NCBI GenBank assembly: GCA_965217195.1
Contig: CBDCHL010000005.1
Coordinates: 1,625,541 to 1,689,540 of the forward strand
Direction: 5' to 3'
From: UBA6623 sp965217195
Lineage (GTDB): Bacteria; Acidobacteriota; Terriglobia; Bryobacterales; UBA6623
Length of the DNA stretch: 64,000 nt
Shown here: positions 52,349 to 61,671 of the stretch, in pieces
How positions within the stretch are numbered: the first letter of the stretch is position 1
How the letters are laid out: each line of letters opens with the position of its first letter
Made by a program: the position numbers and the translations under genes
Notes under the pieces: generated by a model
What the model saw: only the letters and a program-made list of their open reading frames with translations
Databases searched by the model: none
Told to the model about the DNA's origin: nothing

Positions 52349-53680
52349 ATGGGTGAAAAAGAAAACAAGCCGTTTCAGCTCACGTTCAATGGATTTCTCA
52401 AAGTCGATTTCCAACGATCGCGAGTCACCTCGGATGGCGGTCTGATTCTCGTTCGCGAACTGGATGAACGACTCGGACTCGGGAAGCTGATCGACGAGCA
52501 TCTCAGCGACTCGCGACAAGGCTTGAACAAGAAGTTCGCGCTGGCCGATCTGCTGCGGCAGTCGGTCTACAGCCGACTCGCTGGCTACGAGGACCTCAAT
52601 GACGCCGTTCGAGTATCCGCTGACCCGACGTTTCGCTTGATTGGCTCGAAGAGGAACTGGGATCGCGGAGCGGCCTTGACCTCGACGCTGCATGGCTTCG
52701 AGACAGAGATGCCGGCGAGCGAAGAGAACTTGCTGGGGCTGATGGCTGTGAACCGAGAGTTGGTTGCACAAGCCGAAACTGCCATCGATTCGGACCGCGT
52801 CGTTCTCGACATGGATTCGACCGAAAGCCCTGTCCACGGCCGGCAAGAGGGCAGTGCCTACAACGGGCACTTCGAGTCGGTCTGCTACCACCCGTTGTTG
52901 TTGTTCAACCAGCATGGTGATTGTCTGGCGGCAAAGCTGCGGCCGGGCAACGTACACAGCGCCAAGGACTGGAACGAGTTGCTGCTGCCCGAGATCGAGC
53001 GCCAACAGGCTGCGGGCAAGCAGGTCACCTTCCGGGGCGATGCGGCCTTTGCCAAGCCGGAGATTTATGAGTCTTCGGAAGAACGCGGAGTGCAGTACGC
53101 CATTCGCATTCCGGCCAACAAGAGCTTGGAATTGGCGATTGAAGACATCCTGTTTCGGCCGCCGGGCAGGCCGGGTCGCAAGCCCTTGGTGCGCTACAAG
53201 AGCTTCCGCTATCAGGCGGAGAGTTGGTCCAAGCCACGACGCATCGTGGCCAAGGTCGAGCATCATCTCGGTGAGCTGTTCCCGCGCGTCGGCTTTATCG
53301 TGACGAACATGACGTTGCCGAGTCGGTCTGTGGTGCGCTTCTACAACAAGCGCGGCACGGCCGAGCAATGGATTAAAGAAGGCAAGCAGGCCACACACTG
53401 GACGCGGCTTTCGTGCCATCGCTTTCGGGCCAACGAAGTGCGACTGCAACTCAGCGTGCCGGCCTACAACCTGGGCAACTTGTGGCGACGGCTCGGACTG
53501 CCGCACAGGATCAAGAGCTGGTCGCTGACGAGCTTGCAGCAGCGGCTGATGAAGACCGGTGGGCGGCTGGTCAAGCATGCCCGCTACTACTGGCTGCTGC
53601 CGGCCGAGGGGCATCTGAACCGGCGGCTGTTTGGCGACATGCTACACAGGATCTGGGCACTGCCGCTGCCGAGCGGGTAG
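52349..53680 (+). mobile_element. IS1380-family insertion sequence (ends not resolved)
   Basis: The region contains a complete transposase of this family. Terminal inverted repeats and a target-site duplication could not be located by eye in 52260-52348 or 53681-53960, so the limits given are those of the transposase gene only. Confidence 0.7.
52349..53680 (+). CDS. IS1380-family transposase
   Basis: A 443-residue DDE transposase that looks intact. The N-terminus QRSRVTSDGGLILVRELDER is typical for the family. Catalytic acidic residues are visible in VVLDMDSTESPVHG (near 148), VTFRGDAAFAKPEIY (near 228) and NKRGTAEQWIKEGKQATHW (near 333). The C-terminal LVKHARYYWLLPAEGHLNRRLF block is also present. 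It cuts and pastes its IS. The ATG at 52349 has no strong SD. Its position next to a truncated unknown gene suggests insertion into that locus. Confidence 0.93.
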   Translation: MGEKENKPFQLTFNGFLKVDFQRSRVTSDGGLILVRELDERLGLGKLIDEHLSDSRQGLNKKFALADLLRQSVYSRLAGYEDLNDAVRVSADPTFRLIGSKRNWDRGAALTSTLHGFETEMPASEENLLGLMAVNRELVAQAETAIDSDRVVLDMDSTESPVHGRQEGSAYNGHFESVCYHPLLLFNQHGDCLAAKLRPGNVHSAKDWNELLLPEIERQQAAGKQVTFRGDAAFAKPEIYESSEERGVQYAIRIPANKSLELAIEDILFRPPGRPGRKPLVRYKSFRYQAESWSKPRRIVAKVEHHLGELFPRVGFIVTNMTLPSRSVVRFYNKRGTAEQWIKEGKQATHWTRLSCHRFRANEVRLQLSVPAYNLGNLWRRLGLPHRIKSWSLTSLQQRLMKTGGRLVKHARYYWLLPAEGHLNRRLFGDMLHRIWALPLPSG

Positions 53681-54031
53681 CGTTGCCTGAACGAGGATCA
53701 ACAGTTTTTGGCTCCAAAAAGGTTTCGCAGGGAGCAGTGTCGGTCGGTGCGCCGTTCAGCCCGTTCCAGCAACGTCTGTGAGCGGACGGACGGGCTTTGG
53801 GGCCTGCCGCCGGAGCTGATGTGCAGGGTTCAGCGCGGAAAGACGTGGTATTCGGGCAGCGTGGGTGTATACTGTCGCCGTACCAGGGTCAAAATGGAAA
53901 TCCTGGTGTATAGGGTCCGTAAACAAAGACCAGCGCAAGGACAAATACCACGCCGAGCAGAGCGCGGCTCGATTGATACTCGGATGGGCTGACCTGACAA
54001 AGATCTGGAGTCTGGAGTTTTGCGTTTATCC
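53681..54031. other. Gene-free spacer right of the IS element
   Basis: No gene supported. It includes a short interrupted palindrome ACCAGG ... CCTGGT (about 53882-53907). It may contain the right IS end. Confidence 0.4.
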
Positions 54032-56174
54032 TCACTGAGTAGGCTGGGGAAGGGCGAAGGCGACATAGGTGCCGCCGGAAGCATTGCCCCATTTGCCACC
54101 GCCCGCGGCGATCACGACGAACTCTCGGCCGTCGACCTCGTACACGGCCGGAGTGGCATTCCCCGCCGCCGGCAGCGTAGTTTCCCATAGGAGCTTGCCG
54201 TTAGTCTTGTCAAAGGCACGGAACTTGCGATCATGATTGGTCGCGCCGATGAACAAAACGCCGCCCGCGGTGACCACGGGGCCGCCATAGTTTTCACTGC
54301 CGGTGTTGCGCAGCCCCTGCTCGGCCAGCCTCAGGAAACTCACCGAAAGGGATCTTCCAGACGATCTCCCCCTTGTTCAAATCGATCGCATTCAGCGTGC
54401 CCCAGGGAGGCTCGACAGCGGGATAGCCGTCGGGATCGAGGAACTTGTTGTACCCGTCGTGCTTGTACTTGAGATCCATGGGCGAGGGAGCCGGAACCTC
54501 AACTTCTGTGTCTTCACCCGAGACGAGATAGGACACCAGCGCCTGAACCGCCTGCCGCGGCAGGTTCGCAAACGCCGGCATGCGGCCGGCGCCTTGACGA
54601 ATGACCTGTGAGATTTCGCGCGGCTTAGACCTGTCCCCGATGGCAACGAGGGAGGGAAACTCGGGTGGGTTACCGCCCAGCTGTTTTCCATGACAGCCGG
54701 CGCAGTAATCGAGGTACAGGTTCCGCGAGGTCGCTCCGGCTTCCAGCTGAGTACGCTCCGCCAGTCTGAGGATCCAGGGCATTTCGTTAGCGTTGACATA
54801 GAGAAGGCCCGTGGCGGGGTCGAAAGCAGAGCCGCCCCATTCGCCACCGCCGTCATACCCAGGAAACAAGATCGTTCCTTGAAGACTGGGCGGCGTGAAC
54901 TGCTCCCCGCCGCGGACTTGCCGGAAGCGTTTGAGAACGGCCTCGTGCGCCTCGGGGGTCCGCTTGGTGACCATGTCTTCGGTGAAGATTTGGCGGGCGA
55001 ACGGCGGCGGTTTCAAGGGCAAAGGTTGGGTCGCCGCCAGCTTCTCGCCGTCGACATCGGAAGCGGGAACCTTGCGATATTCGATCGGGAACAGCGGCTT
55101 GCCGGTTTCGCGCTCGAAGACGAATACGTGACCGGATTTTGTGATTTGCGCCGCGGCGTCGATCAGATTCCCGTCACGCTTCACGGTGACGAGACGGGGC
55201 GGGGCCGGAAAGTCACGATCCCAAACGTCATGCTTGACGGCTTGAAAATGCCAGACACGCTCGCCTGTCTCCGCCTTCAGCGCGATCAGAGAATTCGCGA
55301 ACAGATTGTCTCCCAGGCGGTTGGCGCCGTAAAAATCGAAGGCCGCCGACCCGGTGGGCACGAAGAGCAAACCGCGCTCTTCATCCAAACTCATGCCGGC
55401 CCAATTGTTCGCGCCCCCACTATATTTCCAGGCGTCCTTCGGCCAGGTCTCGTACCCCAACTCGCCCGGATGGGGAATCGTGTGGAAGCTCCAGCGCAGC
55501 TCTCCGGTCCGCACGTCGTAGGCCCGGATGTCACCGGGGGGCGAGGGGAGAGCTTCGCTGAGGATGCTGCCGAGGATGAGCAGGTCGTTGTAGATGACGC
55601 CGGGGCTGGTAGCCGAGATGGAGATCGTTTCGGGATCGCGCCCAAGGCCCTCCCGGAGGTCAACACGACCCGTGTCGCCGAAATCGGAAATCGGCTGGCC
55701 GGAACGGGCATCTAGAGCGAAGAGAAAGTTCCGAGAGACGAAGAACAACCGCTCCTGCCGGCCGGCGCCCCACCAAGTGACGCCGCGGTTACGACGCAGA
55801 CGATCGGTCTTCGGTCCTTCATGAGGGTCGAAGCTCCAATGGAGTTTCCCTGTGGCTGCATCGAGCGCGATGACCCTCAGCCGCGGCGTCGTAGCGAAGA
55901 GAACGCCGTCGATGACAATAGGGTTGCATTGCATCTCCGAGCCGGAGTACGCATCGCCGGTGTCGAAGCTCCAGGCAACCTTCAGGCGGTGGACATTTTC
56001 GCGGTTGATTTGGTCGAGGGCGGAATACTGGATGCTCTCGGGACCGCCGCCGTAGGCTCTCCACTGCCGATAGGAGCGAACGGACTCCGCGGGCAAGGCG
56101 GGAACCCATAGCAGCAACAAAACGAGGGCTGGCATGAACAGCGATAATCCAGTACTCGACTTCACGGCGCCCAT
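54032..56174 (-). CDS. PQQ-dependent dehydrogenase with inserted cytochrome c domain, frameshifted
   Basis: About 713 residues after correction. Signal segment at residues 4-30 (FMPALVLLLLWVPALPAES). An eight-bladed quinoprotein propeller follows with tryptophan-docking repeats (LDAATGKLHWSFDP, LDARSGQPISDFGDTGRVDL, YDVRTGELRWSFHT, LKAETGERVWHFQAV). A cytochrome c domain with CAGCH near residue 490 is inserted before the last blades. The frame is lost after FGEFPE at 54329-54330. Removing one G continues LAEQGLRNTGSENYGGPVVT and AGGVLFIGATNHDRKFRAFD to a stop at 54032. It would oxidise an alcohol or sugar and pass electrons through its own haem. Confidence 0.85.
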
Positions 56175-56445
56175 GTGAAATGGTTGATTACAGACCAACA
56201 GCGGGTTGCGGGATACGCTTCTGACCGGGCTAGACGCGTTCCTAGAAATCTCACGGTACTTCAGCCGTAGCCGATGAGCGCGTCTCTAGAATTCCTTGGT
56301 AAGGATTCGAGTAGGATGCCCTAGCGCCGAGCTGACGGAGCTCGCATGCCGTCTCCCAATTCTTCTCCGAGGCTGGAAGGCCGAGGCGCCATCGCTCATG
56401 GCGAGTCGGGCGCTGGCGCCACACGAGTAGGTCAGGACGTAGCGC

Positions 56446-57972
56446 CTACTGCGAGATCCACCTCTGTCGGCGCGGCCATTTTGGCCCCTCTTCGAAGAAT
56501 CGCACGCCGCTCCCGACCCGATCGTAGTCGCCGAGCTCTGCGCGGGCCTTATCCGCTAATGCGGTGAGGCGCTCCACAACATCCGCGTGCAGCGCTGCGA
56601 CGTTGTTCCGCTCGCCGATATCCAACCTTAGGTTGTAGAGTTCGAGTTCCGTGACGGGCTCGAGGGCCTCGCCCAAAAAACCCACCACCCACGCGCTCGA
56701 GAGCAACCACTCGGACTCGCCGCTCCTCGGCCGCGGAAAAACGAGTTTCCATGGGCCGCTGCGGACTGCGTCGAGATGGGTTTCCCGGTAGTAATAGAAC
56801 GCTTCGTGCGGGCTCCTGGCACTGGGTTCGCCCAGCATCAACGGAGAAATGTCGCGGCCGTCCAGCGTACGGTCGGAAGGCAATTCGGCGCCGGCCATTG
56901 CAATGAAGGTAGGGAGTAGATCCATCGTCGTTGCGATTTCACTCGTGACCGCGCCGGCAGGGATGTACCCTGGCCCCCACATCACACACGGAACCCGGAT
57001 GCCGCCCTCCCAGGTCGTGCCTTTGGCGCCTCGTAAAGGTCCCGCCGAGCCTGCATACTGCTCGATATTGGCCGTGTATTTCGGCGAAAAGTGGTTGCTC
57101 CACGGCCCGTTGTCAGAGGTGTAGACAACGATCGTGTTTTGGTCGAGGTCGAGTTCCTTGAGTAAATCGACAATTTCTCCCGTGCTGGCGTCGAGCTCTT
57201 CGATCACGTCCCCGTAAAGGCCCCGCTCCGAGCGTCCGCGGAACGGCTCGGTAGCGCCCAGTACGACGTGAGGCATCGAGTGAGCAATGTAGAGAAAGAA
57301 AGGCCGGTCCTTGTTCTTCCGGATAAAGGCGAGCGCTTCGTCGGTGTAACGCCGCGTCACGTCGTCCACCCCGGCCGTCTCCTCGATCATCTCTTCGTTG
57401 CGGTGCACCCAATGGACCACGCCGTCGTCGTTGGCGCCCACGACGCCGAACCAATAGTCGTACCCGCGTCTCACGGGGTTCAGCTTTGCTTTAAGGAGTT
57501 GGCGCTGAGTTATGTCGAGTTTGCCTATCATCCCGGTGGCATAGCCGGCCTGCTGTAGGACCTTGGGCAGCAGGATTTCCTTTTCATGAACGTAGGGGAA
57601 ATTGTCCTTTTCGTTGTTGTACTCGCCGACTCGAATCGGATAGCTGCCGGTAAGAAGAGCGGTACGGGATGCGCCACAGAGCGGTTGGCCGTAGAAATCG
57701 GTGAGCCGCATCCCCTCACGAGCCATCTGATCGATCCGCGGAGTCTTGAAGTCGGTCGCCCCAAAAACGCCCAGGTCGCCGTAGCCCTGGTCGTCGGCGA
57801 AGACGATGATGAAGTTCGGTTTATTCCCGGGTTGCTGCGCAGGCGGTGATGAGCACGAGAACAGGCACACTAACAGAAGCGACGGAGTGAGAATCCGTCG
57901 TCGGCTCTTGTCGACCGCGGCCACCCAAAGATCCTTCTGCCGCTGCCGCCGGTTGCGTCCTCCCATTGCCAT
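56446..57972 (-). CDS. Exported sulfatase
   Basis: A 508-residue arylsulfatase-type enzyme. A hydrophobic segment ends in LFSC near residue 39 (possible lipobox). NFIIVFADDQGYGDLGVFG gives the first metal Asp pair. The modified active site is CGASRTALLTGSYPIR (C-x-A-S-R form, near 99). DQNTIVVYTSDNGPW supplies the second Asp/Asn pair, and GTTWEGGIRVPCVMW is typical of the family. It probably removes sulfate from a carbohydrate after formylglycine maturation. The GGGAGAG site 7 bases before the ATG supports the start. The formylglycine-generating enzyme is not in the window. Confidence 0.93.
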   Translation of the reverse strand: MAMGGRNRRQRQKDLWVAAVDKSRRRILTPSLLLVCLFSCSSPPAQQPGNKPNFIIVFADDQGYGDLGVFGATDFKTPRIDQMAREGMRLTDFYGQPLCGASRTALLTGSYPIRVGEYNNEKDNFPYVHEKEILLPKVLQQAGYATGMIGKLDITQRQLLKAKLNPVRRGYDYWFGVVGANDDGVVHWVHRNEEMIEETAGVDDVTRRYTDEALAFIRKNKDRPFFLYIAHSMPHVVLGATEPFRGRSERGLYGDVIEELDASTGEIVDLLKELDLDQNTIVVYTSDNGPWSNHFSPKYTANIEQYAGSAGPLRGAKGTTWEGGIRVPCVMWGPGYIPAGAVTSEIATTMDLLPTFIAMAGAELPSDRTLDGRDISPLMLGEPSARSPHEAFYYYRETHLDAVRSGPWKLVFPRPRSGESEWLLSSAWVVGFLGEALEPVTELELYNLRLDIGERNNVAALHADVVERLTALADKARAELGDYDRVGSGVRFFEEGPKWPRRQRWISQ

Positions 57973-58033
57973 AAAGCAACTCTCCCGTCAATGTACTTTC
58001 TCCACGGGCTGCTAGTCTAGCTAGGCTGCAAGG

Positions 58034-61000
58034 TTAGAAGAGCAACTTCAGAGCGAACTGGATTTGCCGCGCGGCGTTTTGCGTACCAAAGATGCTGCCG
58101 AAGTTAGGATTTAAGCTAAAGGACGTGGAACTGGGATTCCCCAGGTTCACTTGGTTGAACGCATTAAAGAACTCCGTGCGGAACTGAAGTTTCACTCTTT
58201 CCTTGCGTAAGGCGAAGCTCTTGAAAAGAATGATATCCCAATTTCCAAACGCCGGGCCCCTTTCCGTGTTGCGTCCCAGGTTCCCAAAGGTAAACTGCTC
58301 CTGCACGGCAAAAGCGGCCGGGTTGAGCCAGCCCTGGGTCTTATCGCCCGAGACAAAAGCCCTCGCGGGCTGGCCTAGGACGCGATCCGGGCGCTGGAAG
58401 TTCCCAAAACCGTTGTTGGCCCGATCAAAAGAAAGCGCGACGTTTACGGGGGCCCCGGTGTTAAAGCGCGTAATTCCGCTGACAGCCCAACCGCCAAGCA
58501 CATGGCTCACGAAAGCGGGCGCGTCCGAGAGAAAAGGCTTGCCGGCGCCAAACGGCAACTCATACATGTAACTGCCTGTAAAAACGTGACGAAAATCGGC
58601 AAAGCCGCTCGCGCGGTCTCCGTTGAGGTCACGTGGATTTTGTGGGAAACTCTGAGTGCTGTTTCCGCTTCCACCAACGTCGATGTGATGTGCCCAAGCG
58701 TAGGATCCGAGGAACTGCAGGCCGCTCGAAAACCGCTTCTCGAGTTTCACTTGCAGAGAGTGATAGTTGGAACTCGACTTGTTTTCCCCCACGATCATAA
58801 AGGTATTGTTGATGGGAAAAGGTCTGGGATGTTCTTGCCCGGGCGCGCAAGGGGAGGGCGGGCAACCCACCACGCCGGGCCCGGGAGGGGGGAGGTTCGC
58901 GAACGAGAAGATCGGCACCTTGGTACCTTTGCTCCCGACATAACCGACTTCCAGCATGAGCTCGTTGGCCAGTTCGTGCTGCACTCCAAAATTCCACTGC
59001 TGCGTGTAGCCGAAGCGGTCTTTACGGTCCCCCGACCAGAGCAAGCTCGGAGTTGTGCCGGGCGTGACGGAGGTGTCCGCCGAATACATCGTATCGATCG
59101 GCGTTAGATTCGCGCCCCGATTGAGCACGCTGATCCCCTCGCTGAGGGCATAGGGCCACTGGCCCCGATGAGCCTGTAGCTCCCAGAGGTAGTTATGAAT
59201 GTAAAAGACGCCGTAACCGGCCCGCACGGTGGTCTTGGGGGTGAGCGTGAAAGCAAGGCCGACACGGGGCGCGAAATTGTTGAAATCAGGGTCACGGATC
59301 GTCCGGATGGTGTTGGGCGGCTCGCCTGTGATGGGGTTGTTGCCGGCCCAGATGAATTTGCCGTCATGCCTGTCAAACTGAGACAAGCGGTCAAATTTAT
59401 CCCGGGGCAGTTGCGTGTACTCATACCGCAGCCCCAGATTGATCATCAGTCGCGGCGTCACCCGAAAGTCGTCTTGAACGTAGAAGTGGTACATGTTCCA
59501 ACGGCTGTTAAGGCTCGTGTCGCCCAGTCTTCGACTACCCCCATCCGGGTACCCCAGCAGAAAGGAAGCCAGCGAGGACCCCGTGGCGACGGCGTTCTGG
59601 GGATCCGCGGTTGCAAATCGCGTGAAGCTGAAATTGCTCTCATTGAGGTTGTCGTGCACGCCCCAGATCTTGTCGACGCTGAAGCCCGTGCTGAGCGTAT
59701 GTTTTCCGCGCACGTTGGAGAGCTTGAAAATATACTGTATGGTGTTGGTCGGCGATAGGGTCCCGGACGAAAACGTGCCGGTGAAACCCTCTCCGAGCCC
59801 CAAGGCCGGGAACAAGGGATGCGACGGACTCTTGACGGCTACGCCTTGGATCGGGTGCTGCTCCAGAAATGCCTGAGCGCCTGGACCTGGATCGTTGGCC
59901 GCCTGCAAGACGCCGGTGCGATTAAAGCCGATCTTGAAGTCGATCACCGTGGTCGGGGTCGGCACGTAGGTCGTACTGATGACCGCATTGTGAAACCTTT
60001 GTGCCGTAATCGTCGCCATGGAGGGCAGCGCCTGGGGGACGGCCTCCTCCGCGATCGAGGGCGAGTAACGGAAGAAAAAGCTCAAGTTGTCCGTCGCTTG
60101 ATAATCGCTTCGCATATTCAGCTGATACTGATCCAACACGCGCGCGTTCGTATTCACCACATTGCTTCCTCCCGGGCTATCCGTTACCGGAAAGACAATG
60201 TCTCCCCAGGCTGACGTGGTGGGATGGATTCGATTGGAGCAAATGACGTTCGGCACGCCGTTGCAGCTGATCTGGTCCCGGATGACATCGCCGGTGGCGG
60301 GATCCACGCGGCTCGTCAACGGGTCGAAGATGGGCTGCAGATCTCGGAGGTCGCCCGACAGTTGCGTGGTCGTGGGGACCGTCGCAAACAGCGTGGATTC
60401 CCGACGGATCTTGCGCCCCTCGTAGTTGAACAACCAGAACAACTTGTTCCGCCCATCGACGACCCCCGGGATGCGAACCGGACCGCCGAGTACCGTACCC
60501 CACTGGTTCTGCCGAAACGCGGGCTTCCCAGTGCCGCTGGAATTCCTGAAAAAGTCATTGGCGTCGAGCTTGTCGTTGCGCAGGAATTCAAAAAAGGATC
60601 CGTGGAGTTCGTTGGTTCCCGACTTGAGGGCCACGGCCACGTTGGCGCCGGCCCCCGCACCGAACTCGGCGGAGGTGATGTTCGTCTGGACCCTGAATTC
60701 CTGGATGGCGTCGATGGAGGGTTCGGTGCCGAACGCCTTAAAGAACACATCGTTGTTTTGGACGCCGTCCAGCGTGAAGTTGTTGACGTCGGGACTGTTG
60801 CCGTTCACGCTGAAGTTATGCCCGCCCGAAATGGCGAACAACTTGCCGCGGGGTACCGAGCCGGGCACCAAAAGAATCAAGTCCGTGTAGCTTCTGCCGT
60901 TCAGAGGCAAGCTGACGACGCTCTGATTATTGACAACCGTCCCGACGGTGGCGTCCGCGGTGTCCAGTAGCGGGGTGGTGGCGACTACCTCTACCGTCTC

Positions 61001-61360
61001 GGTGACCGCGCCGACCTCCAGCACGACGTTGACGGTCACTGTCCGAGTCACCTGTAAGACGACTCCGGTGACCTCGGTGGTCTGGAAGCCATCCTGCTCG
61101 GTCCTCACGGAGTATGTACCCGGCAATAAGGATGGGACTATGTAAGTGCCGCTGCCGCCGCTCGTGGCCGTACGGGTGACGCCTGTCTCCTCGTTGGTCA
61201 CTGTAACGACAGCACCCGGAATGGCCGCGTCTGATTGATCAGTAACGGCGCCGACGATCGCGCCAAACGATGTTTGCCCCTGTAGCGCCCACGGAGCTTG
61301 AAACATCGACAGGCTGATCATGATCGAGCAGATTCCAATTGTTCTCATCAGGTTGTTCAT
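58034..61360 (-). CDS. TonB-dependent receptor, Oar-like, with carboxypeptidase-regulatory N-terminus
   Basis: An 1108-residue outer-membrane receptor. Signal peptide at residues 1-28. The carboxypeptidase-regulatory domain (residues 30-115: GAIVGAVTDQSDAAIPGAVV, SLLPGTYSVRTEQDGFQTTE) is followed by a plug domain (SVVSLPLNGRSYTDLILLVP) and a 22-strand barrel with many aromatic strand ends; the last residue is Phe, as usual for outer-membrane barrels. The family is expanded in Acidobacteriota and imports or binds polymers. GGAGG lies 8 bases before the ATG. Divergent from the TPR gene at 61672. Pairing with the nearby sulfatase suggests a sulfated-glycan locus (inference). Confidence 0.93.
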   Translation of the reverse strand: MNNLMRTIGICSIMISLSMFQAPWALQGQTSFGAIVGAVTDQSDAAIPGAVVTVTNEETGVTRTATSGGSGTYIVPSLLPGTYSVRTEQDGFQTTEVTGVVLQVTRTVTVNVVLEVGAVTETVEVVATTPLLDTADATVGTVVNNQSVVSLPLNGRSYTDLILLVPGSVPRGKLFAISGGHNFSVNGNSPDVNNFTLDGVQNNDVFFKAFGTEPSIDAIQEFRVQTNITSAEFGAGAGANVAVALKSGTNELHGSFFEFLRNDKLDANDFFRNSSGTGKPAFRQNQWGTVLGGPVRIPGVVDGRNKLFWLFNYEGRKIRRESTLFATVPTTTQLSGDLRDLQPIFDPLTSRVDPATGDVIRDQISCNGVPNVICSNRIHPTTSAWGDIVFPVTDSPGGSNVVNTNARVLDQYQLNMRSDYQATDNLSFFFRYSPSIAEEAVPQALPSMATITAQRFHNAVISTTYVPTPTTVIDFKIGFNRTGVLQAANDPGPGAQAFLEQHPIQGVAVKSPSHPLFPALGLGEGFTGTFSSGTLSPTNTIQYIFKLSNVRGKHTLSTGFSVDKIWGVHDNLNESNFSFTRFATADPQNAVATGSSLASFLLGYPDGGSRRLGDTSLNSRWNMYHFYVQDDFRVTPRLMINLGLRYEYTQLPRDKFDRLSQFDRHDGKFIWAGNNPITGEPPNTIRTIRDPDFNNFAPRVGLAFTLTPKTTVRAGYGVFYIHNYLWELQAHRGQWPYALSEGISVLNRGANLTPIDTMYSADTSVTPGTTPSLLWSGDRKDRFGYTQQWNFGVQHELANELMLEVGYVGSKGTKVPIFSFANLPPPGPGVVGCPPSPCAPGQEHPRPFPINNTFMIVGENKSSSNYHSLQVKLEKRFSSGLQFLGSYAWAHHIDVGGSGNSTQSFPQNPRDLNGDRASGFADFRHVFTGSYMYELPFGAGKPFLSDAPAFVSHVLGGWAVSGITRFNTGAPVNVALSFDRANNGFGNFQRPDRVLGQPARAFVSGDKTQGWLNPAAFAVQEQFTFGNLGRNTERGPAFGNWDIILFKSFALRKERVKLQFRTEFFNAFNQVNLGNPSSTSFSLNPNFGSIFGTQNAARQIQFALKLLF

Positions 61361-61671
61361 TCGTCATTCCTCCGCGGCTCTTCCGGGAGCGTCGGTGGAC
61401 GGGACAACGGTCCGCCGCTTCCGCCGGAGTCATTTCTTCAGCTGGAGTGACCCCAAGAACCCCACGAGAGGATACCACAATCACTCGTTACCCGTTGCGT
61501 CAAAGTCGACGATTTCGCAACACGGCCCGCGGCATTATCCCTGGTTCGGCTTGGATTAGGTCAAGGGCCGGCTCCACAGTTCCCGATGCTAGGCTGATGG
61601 TGCGTACCGCGGTCCCGGAACATGAGGGAGTCGGCTCGCCGGCTCGTGGTTCGCAGCTAGGAATTCTCACC

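Noticed and set aside
53830..54031. Possible small membrane protein on the minus strand (ALLGVVFVLALVFVYG)
   Set aside because: No start codon with ribosome site, and the frame merges with the dehydrogenase antisense; too weak to annotate.
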